A stretch of 64,000 nucleotides of DNA from Chelydra serpentina. Its lineage: Eukaryota; Chordata; Testudines; Chelydridae. The DNA is taken from contig JBAIAC010000040.1 in assembly GCA_037349315.1 (NCBI GenBank), positions 10,310,001-10,374,000 of the forward strand, given 5' to 3'. Made by a program: the position numbers and the translations under genes. Positions 62,538 to 64,000 of this stretch are shown in pieces. Positions within the stretch are counted from its first letter, which is position 1; each line of letters opens with the position of its first letter. The notes below the pieces were generated by a model. That model did not search any database, was not told where the DNA came from, and saw only the letters and a program-made list of their open reading frames with translations.

Positions 62538-64000
62538 TAAGGCAATGTAGCCTTCACGTAAGTGAGCAACTGAAGATACCAATAAAGATATCAGTTAAAG
62601 CCACCTGACAGTATCTAATGCAAGTCTTGAAACTTAACTGTGAAAAAAAGAAATATGCCTCCAAAATCAATGGCCTCAAAGTAACAGCATACAGACATTT
62701 ACTGTATGTACTTGTAAGTCAGTGTTTGCATGAGACAAAGGAATCCTTTGACATGGCTATTAAGGGTTTTTTTTCCCCATCTAATTAGGGTTAACTTTAT
62801 GAAGGTCAGCATTTGGAACATATTTCTCCATGAGCTAAATGTTTCTGTTTACATCAAAAGAAGTGTTCAGTGTCTAATTGTGCTACAGACGAAAGCTGCG
62901 TATTGCATTGTTAGCCAACCTGAAATACACACTCATTACGTTCTTAAATACAGGAAAAAAGCACAATACCCACCCCCTTAAATAATAAGCAAGTTGTAAG
63001 CAGATAAGTACAGAAGTTTACAGGGATATATAGTTTTGAAACGTAACTGCAAATATCTGCTTAAACTGTCTGCCTTAAAATCTGTTTCCCATGATCAGTT
63101 GTACCCCAATTTGCTATGACTATATCCAGTCAATAATTCTGAAATCATGCGCGCCGCGCACACACACAACCTCATACGCCACAATTTACTAGGACTGTCC
63201 GTATCAGTGCAAATGCTTATGAAACACTTTAGCAGTGGTTTGGTTTACCAATGCAATAAAAAGTGTCAATATGAAACATGCAGCTCACCCAATGAATGCA
63301 TTAGACTAAATATATGGTATCTTCAGGTGTACGTTGGGGTGCTTTACCAAGTTGTTTTTCATTAGAATTAGCCCTTGATTTAAAATCAAAGTAGGCTTGA
63401 AGTCCCTTTGCTTAATAAACTGTTGCACAATAAGACAGCAATCTGCTAATGTATTCATGTTATCTTTAATTCCAGTAAAGACAATAGGGATCCCCGAGGC
63501 ATGGTTTATACTACACAGTATAATTTTACAACATACAGTACCACATTTTGTCAGCAGGGCACAGTAGTTACAATAGGATGTGTATAAATAGTTATAGTAG
63601 TTTCATTCAAGTGCTTTTGATGATTAAAATAGCTTTGTTTCAAATATTTAGGAATGCTGTCATGTTCTAAGTATTGTACAACAAGGGTTTATCTTCACCT
63701 GGCAATCATATAGCTGCAGCATACACCAAGCAATCAGGGTCTTTAAGCTTTCTTTGATTGCAATTAAGGTTCATTTTAGCTTTTTTCTTTTTCTTTCTTT
63801 CAACCAGTGTGCCATCTTCTCAAATACGTATATACAGTATGCTAACCTGTTTTAAGAAAACACATTCAAAGGACATCAAAAATTTTAAGTGATAATCATA
63901 CAGTTTGCACATACAGCAATTCCTTCTGGAAACTGTTTGGTGTATATAGATAATCCACATTGCTGTTTAATTTTATAAATATATTTCCCTAGCTACAAAT
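62538..64000 (+). other. RIMBP2: Probable RIMBP2 3' UTR, continuing past the window
   Basis: AT-rich sequence without a coding segment or clear interspersed repeat. Candidate poly(A) signals AATAAA occur at 62581, 63255 and 63414. The first lies only about 44 nt past the stop and may not be used. A short CG/CA-alternating run sits near 63149-63167. Where the transcript ends cannot be decided from sequence alone. Confidence 0.55.
63255..63260 (+). promoter_or_regulatory. Candidate poly(A) signal AATAAA
   Basis: Canonical hexamer about 720 nt after the RIMBP2 stop. A GTGT-containing stretch follows but no strong GU-rich element is evident, so use is uncertain. The hexamer at 63414-63419 is an equally good alternative. 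Confidence 0.3.

Noticed and set aside
62426..62608. 60-codon frame across the terminal exon
   Set aside because: It is in a different frame from KKSVHFTP and is mostly TA-rich intron.
1..64000. Prokaryotic systems (operons, CRISPR, phage, plasmid)
   Set aside because: Exon-intron structure, SINEs, LINEs and MITEs make this vertebrate nuclear DNA; no spaced direct-repeat array was seen.

Overview
The window is vertebrate genomic DNA, most likely from a hidden-necked (cryptodire) turtle. The evidence is a tRNA-derived SINE of the tortoise type with intact A- and B-box-like sequence (about 51606-51805), the 3' end of a turtle-type CR1 LINE (9090-10098), several CORE/MIR-like SINEs, and many PIF/Harbinger-like miniature transposons with a GTCTACAC-type end. 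Species names and family comparisons are from memory; no search was run.

One gene fills the window: the 3' part of RIMBP2 (RIM-binding protein 2), on the + strand, with 18 coding exons from 137 to the stop codon at 62535-62537. All 18 exons join in frame with GT-AG introns and give about 1,280 codons. They encode SH3-1, three fibronectin type III domains, a long acidic/proline-rich linker, SH3-2 and SH3-3, ending in KKSVHFTP. The 5' exons, start codon and promoter lie left of the window. RIM-BP2 is a presynaptic active-zone scaffold that links RIM proteins to voltage-gated calcium channels.

Layout: 1-14.4 kb holds the N-terminal linker, SH3-1 and FN3-1/2 (exons 1-4). 14.4-27 kb is one 12.7-kb intron full of repeats, including a decayed Harbinger transposase. 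27-36 kb holds FN3-3 and the linker (exons 5-8). 36-46 kb holds a large 244-codon exon (39568-40299) and a 51-codon cassette (45716-45868), neither of which is in the human reference protein as I remember it. 49-62.5 kb holds SH3-2, an optional 22-codon basic insert, SH3-3 and an 8-codon terminal exon. 62.5-64 kb is probably 3' UTR.

The rest is intron. Its notable content is a set of Harbinger-type MITEs with strong hairpins, two Tigger-like elements in opposite orientation flanking exons 5-8, a 1.6-kb terminal-inverted-repeat element with a cytosine-rich core, nested insertions, short palindromic repeats, and a possible LTR. I see no second conventional gene, tRNA, CRISPR array or prokaryotic feature.
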